Assembly: GCA_938038825.1 (NCBI GenBank)
Contig: CALHST010000314.1
Coordinates: 1-17,000 of the forward strand
Length of the DNA stretch: 17,000 bases
Source: an uncultured Paracoccaceae bacterium
GTDB taxonomy: Bacteria; Pseudomonadota; Alphaproteobacteria; Rhodobacterales; Rhodobacteraceae
Reading direction: 5' to 3'
Shown: positions 1 to 6,655 of the stretch, piece after piece
Numbering within the stretch: the stretch's first letter is position 1
Layout of the letters: each line of letters opens with the position of its first letter
The notes under the pieces: model-generated
Told to the model about the DNA's origin: nothing
Seen by the model: the letters and a program-made list of their open reading frames with translations, nothing else
Database searches by the model: none
Made by a program: the position numbers and the translations under genes

Positions 1-102
1 ATTGACCAACTCTCGATTGAACTATGGTGCGACATGCCTCAACAGAATTTGTTTACTCTGTCATCTTTCGCGGGAAAAGATGCCATCGGTAGATTTGATT
101 AG
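1..102 (+). other. open reading tail at the left edge, unrecognised
   Basis: Frame 1 is open from the first base to a TAG at 100-102 (33 codons, ending SSFAGKDAIGRFD). It could be the C-terminus of a plus-strand gene that begins left of the window, or chance. I recognise no family in it. A hairpin at 155-179 followed by TTTT would suit as its terminator, which is the only supporting context. Confidence 0.25.
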
Positions 103-154
103 AGGCCATTCATACCAGATTTTCAGATAGTAAGTTTGTCCTCCCACCTGACGC

Positions 155-185
155 ATTGCATCAAAGATCATGATGCAATTTTCTC
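155..185 (+). terminator. possible weak terminator hairpin
   Basis: ATTGCATCA (155-163) and TGATGCAAT (171-179) form a perfect 9-bp stem with a 7-nt loop, followed on the plus strand by TTTTCTC. The stem is AT-rich, so it would be a weak intrinsic terminator. It might instead be a protein-binding palindrome. It lies about 50 nt after the open tail that stops at 102. Confidence 0.3.
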
Positions 186-300
186 AAAATCGCGACTGCC
201 AAGGCAGCCATCAACCTACGCATAACAGCCGTTATCGTTCCCCAACTTGCGCAACTGTAACGCCGCACTTTGCAGCCCATTGCACTGACGCAATACAGCC

Positions 301-329
301 AAAATACAGACATCGCATATGCCTGTATT
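301..329 (-). terminator. possible terminator of the ABC ATPase gene
   Basis: AATACAG (303-309) and CTGTATT (323-329) pair, with a further inner CAT/ATG pairing. Read on the minus strand, the hairpin is followed by a short T run (complement of AAAA at 301-304). It lies about 60 nt downstream of the minus-strand stop codon at 392-394. The stem is short and the T run is only four bases, so the call is tentative. Confidence 0.35.
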
Positions 330-391
330 ATGGCGCAGACCGACTTTCCGGGGGCACCTGCTCGCCTGTCACCGTACGGTATGATAAGGAC

Positions 392-1480
392 TCAGGTCGC
401 AGGAAAAACGAAACATCGATCGCGCGGGATGCGCAGATACAGGATCGTGTCGGGTTGGGGCAGAAACACATGCGGCACGGTCACTTTGATGGCCTCGCCG
501 GTTTCAAGCAGTTTGAATTCCACAAGGCTTTCATGTCCCATAAACCGCGCGCGCAGAACCTTGGCTCGGGCGGGGGTGCCATCCTTGGGCGTAGGCGCTG
601 GCATCGCGCCGCGATCAAAGTCGATGCGCACATGTTGGGGGCGGAACACGATGTCCACCGCTGTGCCATCCGCAACGCCCGGAGCAAAGAACCGCCCGAA
701 CGGCGTCATCGCCAAAGCCCCTTCAACTGTGGCCGATAACCGATTGGCATCGCTGAAAAAAGCAACAGCGGCGCGATCCACAGGGCGGGTGTAAACATTA
801 TACGGCGCGCCCTGTTGAACGATCTGTCCGTCCCGCATCAGCGCGATTTCATCCGCCATCCGCATGGCTTCTTCCGGCTCATGCGTGACCAGCAAAACGG
901 CTGTGTCTTCCTCTTTCAACAGGGCCAGCGTGTCGTCGCGAATGCCGTCGCGCAGGCGGTTATCCAGGCCAGAAAAGGGTTCGTCCATCAACATGATCCG
1001 CGGCTGCGGGGCCAAGGCGCGCGCCAGAGCTACGCGTTGCTGTTCGCCCCCCGACAGGCTGTCCGGGTATGAGTCCATGAAACGGCCCAATTGCACGCGC
1101 TCTAACATCTCTTGCGCCCGCACGCGTTTCTGCTCTTTGGAACCGGTCAGCCCAAAGGCAACATTACCGCCAACCGTCAGATGCGGAAACAGCGCAAAGT
1201 CTTGGAACATAAGGCCGATTTGACGCCGCTCTGGCGGGACGCGAAACACCGTGTCACAAATCAACGCCCCGTCGACAAAGATCTTGCCACTGTCTTGCAT
1301 CTCGACACCCGCGATCATCCGTAGCGTCGTGGACTTGCCGCATCCCGAAGGCCCCAGCAAACACGTAACCTGCCCCGGCATCACCTGCAGTGACACGTCA
1401 TCCACCACCCGACGCCCACCAAAAGCGCGGATCAAATTGCGGATTTCCAGTCGTGGTGTCGGTGCCTGTGGTGCGTTCAA
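392..1480 (-). CDS. FbpC/PotA-like ABC transporter ATP-binding protein, orphan
   Basis: This is the cytoplasmic ATPase of an importer of the iron(III)/spermidine/sulfate class, which powers uptake through a paired permease. Numbered from the TTG at 1480 (362 aa), it shows Walker A GPSGCGKST at 43-51, Q-loop Gln93, signature LSGGEQQR at 142-149, Walker B IMLMDE at 162-167 and switch His200. The C-terminal third (about 250-362) fits a TOBE-type domain, and the FRPQHVRIDFD stretch is typical. No ATG precedes the conserved N-terminus. TTG at 1498 is also in frame but has no ribosome site, whereas TTG at 1480 has AGGAA 7 nt upstream, so I prefer 1480. It is last in the SDR-alkC-ATPase set, about 100 nt after alkC. 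No permease or binding-protein gene lies in the window. The substrate is unknown; iron is only suggested by the FbpC-like character. Confidence 0.88.
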   Translation of the reverse strand: MNAPQAPTPRLEIRNLIRAFGGRRVVDDVSLQVMPGQVTCLLGPSGCGKSTTLRMIAGVEMQDSGKIFVDGALICDTVFRVPPERRQIGLMFQDFALFPHLTVGGNVAFGLTGSKEQKRVRAQEMLERVQLGRFMDSYPDSLSGGEQQRVALARALAPQPRIMLMDEPFSGLDNRLRDGIRDDTLALLKEEDTAVLLVTHEPEEAMRMADEIALMRDGQIVQQGAPYNVYTRPVDRAAVAFFSDANRLSATVEGALAMTPFGRFFAPGVADGTAVDIVFRPQHVRIDFDRGAMPAPTPKDGTPARAKVLRARFMGHESLVEFKLLETGEAIKVTVPHVFLPQPDTILYLRIPRDRCFVFPAT

Positions 1481-1487
1481 CGCGTCA

Positions 1488-1492
1488 TTCCT
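1488..1492 (-). promoter_or_regulatory. ribosome binding site deciding a TTG start
   Basis: The minus strand reads AGGAA, then 7 nt, then TTG at 1480. The alternative in-frame TTG at 1498 has no purine-rich site ahead of it, and a TAA at 1511-1513 closes the frame further upstream. Confidence 0.5.
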
Positions 1493-1584
1493 GATCAAAA
1501 CGCTTTGGCATTACCAGCCTCGCAACAAACCCGCAAGCACCGGCGCTTTTCGTGTCGTCATTGCAGAACCTTGCGCGCATCTCG

Positions 1585-2709
1585 TTACGCGGGCAGCAAG
1601 TCAAAAGACGCCTCGGCCACATGTTGTCCATTCACCTGCAGCGTCAAACGTGCTGGCCCCGGATAAAGCTTGAACGTCGTTGCGTTGCCTTTCAGCTTAT
1701 GTGTTTTTTGCACCTTATACGCCTGCCCCGCTTTGGTTTTTCCGACTTTCAACTTGAAAACCTTGGGCGCCATTTGGCCCCCGGCTTTGGTCAAATGCAG
1801 CACATAATCCACAATAACGGGTTCAACATCTGGCGTCGTGATCTCTGCCGAAAATACCAAAGCCCCATCAATTTTCACCGGGTCGGACGATAGGGAAAGC
1901 CGCGCATTTACCTCAAGATCACTGCGATACCCAAGGGCCCTCATCGCCCCCGGATGCCCATCCTTGATCAAGGTGCGCAGCGAATGACGAGTCATCCAAT
2001 CCAATTCTTTGGCCGTCTGCGCGCCCTTATCGCGCCACCGTGCCAAGGCATCTAACACAGCATCCGGGTCAAATTTTGCGATGTCATTCAGATGGTTAGA
2101 CACCGACCTCGTCACATAACGCGTGGGATCACTGTGCAAGTGGTCTAACAGTGGCACAGTGACGTCAGTGCCAATCTGAACGGCCTTTGCCCACGGCAAT
2201 TTGGGACGGGTACCTTCACTGACCAGACGGCGCACGTGATAGTTTTCATCGGAACTCCAACGCTTTAGGCGCGCAATGGTGTCTTCTGGCCACCGATTGA
2301 TGAAAGGGCGGATGTAGAATTCCATCGAAAACCGCTGGGTAGCGGCATAAAGCAGATCCAAAGCGCGCTCTCGATGGTCTTCCAACCCGTGCCGCACCGC
2401 CAAAATGCCGGGAATTGCATAGATGAAGTGACCAAAGTCATCATCACTTTTGTTCGGGTCCAAAATGGGCGGCATCGCGGCCTCAAGCTGATCTGCCATG
2501 GTCAGAAAGTCATGCGACAATTGCTGTTCGGCACAATCGGCCATCCAGTCCATCCGCGCCATCAATTCGCGTTCAGAAAACCCGGATAGGCAGTCGGATA
2601 CATAACGATCCGCATCAAAACCAGGAATGCCGGATGCATACTCGCTGGCCAGTTGCCCAACTGTTTGCGCGTTGAACAACTGATCTTTAAGAGAGAATTT
2701 TTCAGCCAT
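1585..2709 (-). CDS. alkC: AlkC-type DNA alkylation-repair glycosylase with C-terminal Ig-like domain
   Basis: The protein belongs to the AlkC/AlkD HEAT-like-repeat DNA glycosylases, which excise N3-alkylated adenines such as 3-methyladenine without base flipping. It has 374 aa. Residues 1 to about 260 are predominantly helical, matching the HEAT-like superhelix; the opening MAEKFSLKDQLFNA and the RPFINRWPEDT stretch (residues ~136-146) look typical of AlkC. Residues about 269-374 are beta-rich (VKIDGALVFSAEIT, KLYPGPARLTLQV), fitting the Ig-like domain known in part of the AlkC branch. ATG at 2709 is preceded by AAGAG that overlaps the upstream SDR stop region. Only 9 nt separate it from the SDR gene, so co-transcription is likely. 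I am confident of the family; activity is inferred. Confidence 0.85.
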   Translation of the reverse strand: MAEKFSLKDQLFNAQTVGQLASEYASGIPGFDADRYVSDCLSGFSERELMARMDWMADCAEQQLSHDFLTMADQLEAAMPPILDPNKSDDDFGHFIYAIPGILAVRHGLEDHRERALDLLYAATQRFSMEFYIRPFINRWPEDTIARLKRWSSDENYHVRRLVSEGTRPKLPWAKAVQIGTDVTVPLLDHLHSDPTRYVTRSVSNHLNDIAKFDPDAVLDALARWRDKGAQTAKELDWMTRHSLRTLIKDGHPGAMRALGYRSDLEVNARLSLSSDPVKIDGALVFSAEITTPDVEPVIVDYVLHLTKAGGQMAPKVFKLKVGKTKAGQAYKVQKTHKLKGNATTFKLYPGPARLTLQVNGQHVAEASFDLLPA

Positions 2710-2718
2710 GTCAGACTC

Positions 2719-3495
2719 TTACATGGACAAATTCACAGCGCCGCCATCCAGCAGCAAGTTTTGCCCCACAATGAAACCGGCATGCTGCGAACACAAAAAC
2801 GCGCAGGCAGCACCGAATTCTTCTGACGTGCCGTACCGACCTGCCGGGATCGTTGCGGATCGGCGGGCGCGGGCTTCTTCGATGGTGATCCCGTCCTTTT
2901 CAGCCACGGGGCCATCCAAAGCATTGGCACGATCCGTTGCGTGAATCCCCGGCAGCAAATTGTTGATTGTGACCCCGTGGCCTGCGACTTGGCGTGCCGT
3001 GCCTGCCACATACCCCGTCAAACCGGCGCGCGCCGCGTTGGATAGGCCCAGTTGCGGGATCGGCGCTTTGACCGATTGCGAGGTGATGTTGACCACCCGC
3101 CCCCAGCCTTTGTCCATCATGCCCGGCAGCAGGTTTTTCATGAATGTGATCGGGGTCAGCATATTGGCATCAATCGCCCCGATAAAGTCGTCACGGTCCC
3201 AATCGCTCCATAAGCCGGGGGGCGGTCCGCCAGCGTTATTGACCAGAATATCAACACCTTCGGCAGCCTTCAGAACGGCAGCTTGCCCTTCGGCCGAGGT
3301 CACATCAGCAGCCACAGTTTCGACGGACACCCCAAATTTGCGCAGCGTTTCGGCGGACGCTTCAAGCGCTTCGGACCCACGTGCGTTCATCACAAGATCG
3401 ACACCGGCTTCGGCCAAAGCTTGCGCACATCCGAATCCCAGACCTTTGGAAGATGCACAGACAAGTGCCTTTTTCCCTTTAATTCCAAGCTCCAT
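2719..3495 (-). CDS. atypical SDR-family protein (FabG-like) without the YxxxK pair
   Basis: This 258-aa protein has a Rossmann fold of the short-chain dehydrogenase/reductase class. The nucleotide loop is ASSKGLGFG (14-22) where TGxxxGxG is usual. NNAG (86-89) and the serine strand VVNITSQS (134-141) are present. At the catalytic site, where YxxxK is expected, the sequence is SNAAR (152-156), so Tyr and Lys are replaced by Ser and Arg. The C-terminal region (PGIHATDRAN, then GQNLLLDGGAVNLSM) is otherwise normal. A known divergent FabG-like subgroup has this imperfect cofactor and catalytic motif, so the change is probably not a mutation. ATG at 3495 has a strong AAGGAGAG 5 nt upstream. It is first in the alkC set. 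The substrate is unknown. Confidence 0.88.
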   Translation of the reverse strand: MELGIKGKKALVCASSKGLGFGCAQALAEAGVDLVMNARGSEALEASAETLRKFGVSVETVAADVTSAEGQAAVLKAAEGVDILVNNAGGPPPGLWSDWDRDDFIGAIDANMLTPITFMKNLLPGMMDKGWGRVVNITSQSVKAPIPQLGLSNAARAGLTGYVAGTARQVAGHGVTINNLLPGIHATDRANALDGPVAEKDGITIEEARARRSATIPAGRYGTSEEFGAACAFLCSQHAGFIVGQNLLLDGGAVNLSM

Positions 3496-3500
3496 TCGAT

Positions 3501-3508
3501 CTCTCCTT
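3501..3508 (-). promoter_or_regulatory. strong ribosome binding site of the SDR gene
   Basis: The minus strand reads AAGGAGAG, then ATCGA, then ATG at 3495. This fixes the start and is the best Shine-Dalgarno site in the left half of the window. Confidence 0.7.
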
Positions 3509-3559
3509 GTCTATTCTGTCATGCGCACCCTGCCCTGTGGCGGAACCAATTGCCAGCAA

Positions 3560-3600
3560 AACGCCGGAGCGTTGACTGATTGGTGACACAATCCTACCTA
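3560..3600 (+). promoter_or_regulatory. candidate promoter and inverted repeats between divergent genes
   Basis: The 118-bp gap between the SDR and Hint genes contains TTGACT (3572-3577), 17 bp, then TACCTA (3595-3600), a fair -35 with a poor -10 for the Hint gene. Two short inverted repeats overlap it: AACGC/GCGTT (3560-3564/3569-3573) and GATTG/CAATC (3578-3582/3589-3593). They could be operator halves for one or both directions. I could not identify a convincing promoter for the minus-strand set. Confidence 0.3.
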
Positions 3601-3613
3601 TCCTAGTGTATGC

Positions 3614-4633
3614 ATGTCTGTAGTCCGAGCCATATCAATGCCTGATGCCACTGTGCCTGCGCAAAGCCTGCCCGTTTTTGACGGTACGGCTTTTGTTGTC
3701 TGCAACGGTGCCAATCTGGGTGATCCGTTGACAATCGCGGACGACCTGATGCTGGATGACATTTACCGCATTGAAAGCGGTGCAAACCAACAACGATTAA
3801 CGCTGCGCCCTGATGGGGCTGTGTTCACCATTGATCCGGAAACCCAGATTGGTGTGCCCGGCGCATCTGTCTGTCTGGACTGTGCGCTGACCTTGATGTC
3901 GCCGGACGGTGACACTGTGGATGCGCTGGTTTTGGTGGAATTGGATCACTCTGGTCACATCGCGGCAAGCTATTTGCTGCCATTGACCACGCTGATTGCG
4001 AAAACCGATTATTCTCTGGTCGGGATTGATACAGACACAGCGCGCAAGAAATTGGCGCAAGTGGCGTCGGTGTCGTTCTCGCGCGGGACACGGATCACAA
4101 TGGCAAGTGGCGCGCAGGTCGCGATAGAGGATCTGTCCGTCGGTGACAAAATTCTTAGCCGCGATTCCGGCCCGCAAGACATTCGCTGGATCGGCCAGTC
4201 CACAGCCCGCGCAACTGGCGAATTTGCCCCAATACGTATCGCTGCAGGGGCCCTGAACAACGTGAACGAACTGATTGTGTCTCCGGACCATCGTTTGTTC
4301 ATTTATCAACGTACCGATACTTTGGGCGCTGGCCGCTCAGAGCTGTTGGTAAAAGCCCGTCATTTGGTGAATGGGACATCCATCACTGTGATGCACGGCG
4401 GCTTTGTCGATTACTTTCAACTGCTGTTTGATACCCATCAAATCATCTTCGCAGAAGGGATCGCAGCAGAGAGTTTTCTGATTGATGCGCGCACAGCTCC
4501 GGTTGTGCCTGCGGATCTGTCAGACAAAATGGTGGGGGCGCCGCTCAGTTCCTTAAAAGGACTGGACGTCCACGAAACGCTTTTGCAGCGACCAGATGCA
4601 GCTGATCTTCTGCGCAAAGCGTCAAAACGGTAA
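3614..4633 (+). CDS. Hint-domain (Hedgehog/intein-like) protein, function unknown
   Basis: This 339-aa protein carries a Hint_2-type domain at about 152-295. The block SRGTRITMASG (156-166), VEDL-like IEDLSVGDKILSRDSG (171-186), IRWIG (190-194), LIVSPDHRLF (220-229) and FAEGIAAESFLID near 280-295 are characteristic. Such domains derive from self-cleaving inteins, but the bacterial Hint_2 group is common in Rhodobacteraceae proteins with no proven role. The residue aligned with the first catalytic Cys is Ser154 (VSFSRGT). Residues 1-150 form an unrecognised N-terminal region with no signal peptide or membrane helix. ATG at 3614 is the first in-frame Met; ATG at 3638 (Met9) is an alternative, and neither has a good ribosome site. 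A small ORF follows after 3-6 nt. Confidence 0.82.
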   Translation: MSVVRAISMPDATVPAQSLPVFDGTAFVVCNGANLGDPLTIADDLMLDDIYRIESGANQQRLTLRPDGAVFTIDPETQIGVPGASVCLDCALTLMSPDGDTVDALVLVELDHSGHIAASYLLPLTTLIAKTDYSLVGIDTDTARKKLAQVASVSFSRGTRITMASGAQVAIEDLSVGDKILSRDSGPQDIRWIGQSTARATGEFAPIRIAAGALNNVNELIVSPDHRLFIYQRTDTLGAGRSELLVKARHLVNGTSITVMHGGFVDYFQLLFDTHQIIFAEGIAAESFLIDARTAPVVPADLSDKMVGAPLSSLKGLDVHETLLQRPDAADLLRKASKR

Positions 4634-4639
4634 AAGGTG

Positions 4640-4873
4640 ATGAAGAACATTTTCTTAGACGACTCCGACGGGTATGATTTGGACTATGACGTTTTGTCCG
4701 CATTGGTTGCACGCAAGCTCGCAAGGGCGCGCAAAGTCATGGTCCCGTCTCAGCCCGCGCAAGTGCCAGATGGTCAACGCTCGGAAAACGAAAACATAAC
4801 GTATCGCTATACGCGCCAATTCGCACCATCAAAACCACCGGTGCATACGCGTCGAAAAGTGACCGTATCTTAG
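4640..4873 (+). CDS. small hypothetical protein coupled to the Hint gene
   Basis: The ORF codes for 77 aa from ATG at 4640 (a GTG lies directly before it at 4637). It begins 6 nt after the Hint stop codon, and the TAAAAGG at the junction supplies the only Shine-Dalgarno-like bases, so translation may be coupled to the Hint gene. The N-terminus is acidic (DDSDGYDLDYD, residues about 6-16); the remainder is basic and proline-containing (RKLARARK near 26-33, HTRRKVTVS at the end). There is no membrane segment or known motif. Codon use resembles its neighbours. I do not recognise a family, and a spurious ORF cannot be ruled out. Confidence 0.5.
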   Translation: MKNIFLDDSDGYDLDYDVLSALVARKLARARKVMVPSQPAQVPDGQRSENENITYRYTRQFAPSKPPVHTRRKVTVS

Positions 4874-4891
4874 GGAAACATGGTTAACGCA

Positions 4892-4920
4892 TTGCCCTTT
4901 TAGGCAAGCTCGCCTATTGC
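4892..4920 (+). promoter_or_regulatory. overlapping small hairpins ahead of prfC
   Basis: TTGCC (4892-4896) can pair with GGCAA (4903-4907), or TAGGC (4901-4905) with GCCTA (4912-4916); the two pairings exclude each other. The stems are only 5 bp and no T run follows, so this is neither a clear terminator nor a proven leader switch. It lies within 35 nt of the prfC start, which itself lacks a strong ribosome site. Confidence 0.2.
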
Positions 4921-4926
4921 AGCGGC

Positions 4927-6534
4927 ATGTTAGAAACCGTATCAAATCGCCCTGATCTACCGCCCGAAATCGCGCGGCGCCGCACCTTTGCGATCATCTC
5001 GCACCCGGATGCGGGCAAGACCACGTTGACTGAAAAATTCCTGCTGTTTGGCGGTGCGATACAGATGGCTGGTCAAGTGCGCGCCAAAGGCGAAGCCCGC
5101 CGGACGCGCTCTGACTTTATGCAGATGGAAAAAGATCGCGGAATCTCGGTCAGTGCCTCTGCCATGTCGTTCGACTTTGACACGTATCGCTTCAATCTGG
5201 TGGATACGCCGGGCCACAGCGACTTTTCCGAAGACACATACAGAACCCTGACTGCTGTGGACGCCGCCGTGATGGTGATTGACGGCGCTAAAGGCGTGGA
5301 AAGCCAAACGCAGAAACTGTTCGAAGTCTGCCGCTTGCGTGATCTTCCGATCCTGACCTTCTGTAACAAGATGGACCGGGAAAGCCGCGATACATTCGAA
5401 ATCATTGACGAAATTCAAGAAAACCTGGCAATCGACGTCACACCCGCGTCATGGCCGATTGGTCAGGGCCGTGACTTTGTTGGGTGCTATGACATCCTGC
5501 GCGATCAGTTGGAACTGATGGACCGCGCGGATCGCAACAAAGTGGCAGAGACCATCAAAATAAACGGCTTGGACGATCCCAAGCTTGCCGAACATGTGCC
5601 TGCTGACTTGCTGGAAAAACTCAAGGAAGAGCTTGAAATGGCTGTCGAATTGATGCCCAAGCTTGATCCCAACGCGGTTCTGGAAGGCACCATGACACCA
5701 ATCTGGTTCGGCTCTGCCATCAATTCCTTTGGTGTCAAAGAGCTGATGAATGGCATTGCCAAATTTGGACCGGAACCCCAGATCCAATCCGCCCAACCGC
5801 GCAACGTCGCACCCGAAGAAAAGAACGTCGCGGGTTTTGTGTTCAAAGTTCAGGCCAACATGGACCCCAAGCACCGCGACCGCGTCGCATTCGTGCGTAT
5901 GGCGTCGGGGCATTTCAAACGCGGCATGAAACTAACCCATGTGCGTTCGAAAAAACCCATGGCGATTTCAAACCCCGTACTCTTTTTGGCATCTGATCGG
6001 GAACTGGCCGAAGAGGCGTGGGCGGGTGACATCATCGGCATTCCCAACCACGGGCAATTGCGTATTGGCGACACACTGACCGAAGGCGAAGCGATCCGTG
6101 TGACGGGCATCCCGTCTTTTGCGCCAGAATTGCTGCAAGGGGTGCGCGCTGGGGATCCCCTGAAAGCCAAGCACCTTGAAAAGGCGCTGATGCAATTTGC
6201 CGAAGAAGGCGCCGCGAAGGTGTTCAAACCTTCGATTGGGTCCGGCTTTATCGTGGGTGTTGTGGGTGCGCTGCAATTCGAAGTGCTCGCCAGCCGGATC
6301 GAGCTGGAATACGGCCTACCCGTGCGGTTTGAAGCCTCGCAATTCAAATCTGCGCGTTGGGTCCATGGCGATAAACTGGCCGTGGAAAAATTTATCGATG
6401 CCAATAAACAACACATCAGCCACGACAATGACGGCGACATTGTCTATTTGACGCGTCTACAATGGGATATCGACCGCGTTGAACGCGACTATCCGGAAAT
6501 AACGCTGAGTTCTACCAAAGAAATGATGGTCTAG
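4927..6534 (+). CDS. prfC: peptide chain release factor 3 (RF3)
   Basis: RF3 is the translational GTPase that removes RF1/RF2 from the ribosome after peptide release. The 535-aa length matches the family (about 530). Its GTPase motifs are SHPDAGKTT (G1, 25-33), RGISV (G2 region, 71-75), DTPGH (G3, 93-97) and NKMD (G4, 147-150). The RF3-specific insert and C-terminal domain follow (SGHFKRGMKL, then GFIVGVVGALQFEVL and DRVERDYPEITL). The start is ATG at 4927; the upstream bases AGCGGC give only a weak ribosome site. It is separated from the small ORF by 53 nt and from the helicase gene by 121 nt. Nothing is missing or unusual. Confidence 0.97.
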   Translation: MLETVSNRPDLPPEIARRRTFAIISHPDAGKTTLTEKFLLFGGAIQMAGQVRAKGEARRTRSDFMQMEKDRGISVSASAMSFDFDTYRFNLVDTPGHSDFSEDTYRTLTAVDAAVMVIDGAKGVESQTQKLFEVCRLRDLPILTFCNKMDRESRDTFEIIDEIQENLAIDVTPASWPIGQGRDFVGCYDILRDQLELMDRADRNKVAETIKINGLDDPKLAEHVPADLLEKLKEELEMAVELMPKLDPNAVLEGTMTPIWFGSAINSFGVKELMNGIAKFGPEPQIQSAQPRNVAPEEKNVAGFVFKVQANMDPKHRDRVAFVRMASGHFKRGMKLTHVRSKKPMAISNPVLFLASDRELAEEAWAGDIIGIPNHGQLRIGDTLTEGEAIRVTGIPSFAPELLQGVRAGDPLKAKHLEKALMQFAEEGAAKVFKPSIGSGFIVGVVGALQFEVLASRIELEYGLPVRFEASQFKSARWVHGDKLAVEKFIDANKQHISHDNDGDIVYLTRLQWDIDRVERDYPEITLSSTKEMMV

Positions 6535-6545
6535 GTCGCTCTGAT

Positions 6546-6574
6546 TTGACCCACGTTGCTGCGCCTGCTATGAG
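6546..6574 (+). promoter_or_regulatory. candidate sigma-70 promoter for the DEAD-box helicase
   Basis: TTGACC (6546-6551) is followed after exactly 17 bp by TATGAG (6569-6574), and a TG one base ahead of the -10 (TGC at 6566-6568) gives an extended -10. This would place the transcript start near 6581, leaving a leader of about 75 nt before ATG 6656. Confidence 0.5.
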
Positions 6575-6631
6575 CGCCCTAAGCTGCACCAAACGGGTGT
6601 GGCATGTGTTAGATGGCGGGCCAAAGGCAGT

Positions 6632-6651
6632 GTCCGCAAAGTTATACGGAC
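6632..6651 (+). promoter_or_regulatory. short hairpin over the helicase ribosome-binding region
   Basis: GTCCG (6632-6636) pairs with CGGAC (6647-6651), ending 4 nt before ATG 6656. The loop contains AAAG, and there is no other purine-rich ribosome site. It could modulate initiation, for example with temperature, but the stem is only 5 bp. Confidence 0.25.
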
Positions 6652-6655
6652 CTGA

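Larger units (their letters stand above)
103..391. other. intergenic stretch with no supported gene
   Basis: The open frames here are short, and those running on past 392 are shadows of the minus-strand ATPase gene. Visible structure is limited to a 9-bp inverted repeat (155-163/171-179), a second imperfect hairpin (303-329) and a perfect 10-bp palindrome ACCGTACGGT at 371-380, just past the ATPase stop codon. No tRNA-like fold or transposase remnant is recognisable. Confidence 0.6.

Noticed and set aside
165..237. Short minus-strand frame (MRRLMAALAVAILRKLHHDL)
   Set aside because: It is only 20 residues with a signal-like look but no ribosome site or continuation; not supportable as a gene.
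170..794. Overlapping plus-strand ORFs of 189 and 174 aa
   Set aside because: They run mostly antisense to the ABC ATPase gene, have no ribosome site, and show arginine/histidine-rich composition typical of shadow frames.
1535..1548. AAGC/GCTT inverted repeat between alkC and the ATPase gene
   Set aside because: A 4-bp stem without a T run of useful length on the minus strand; expected by chance.
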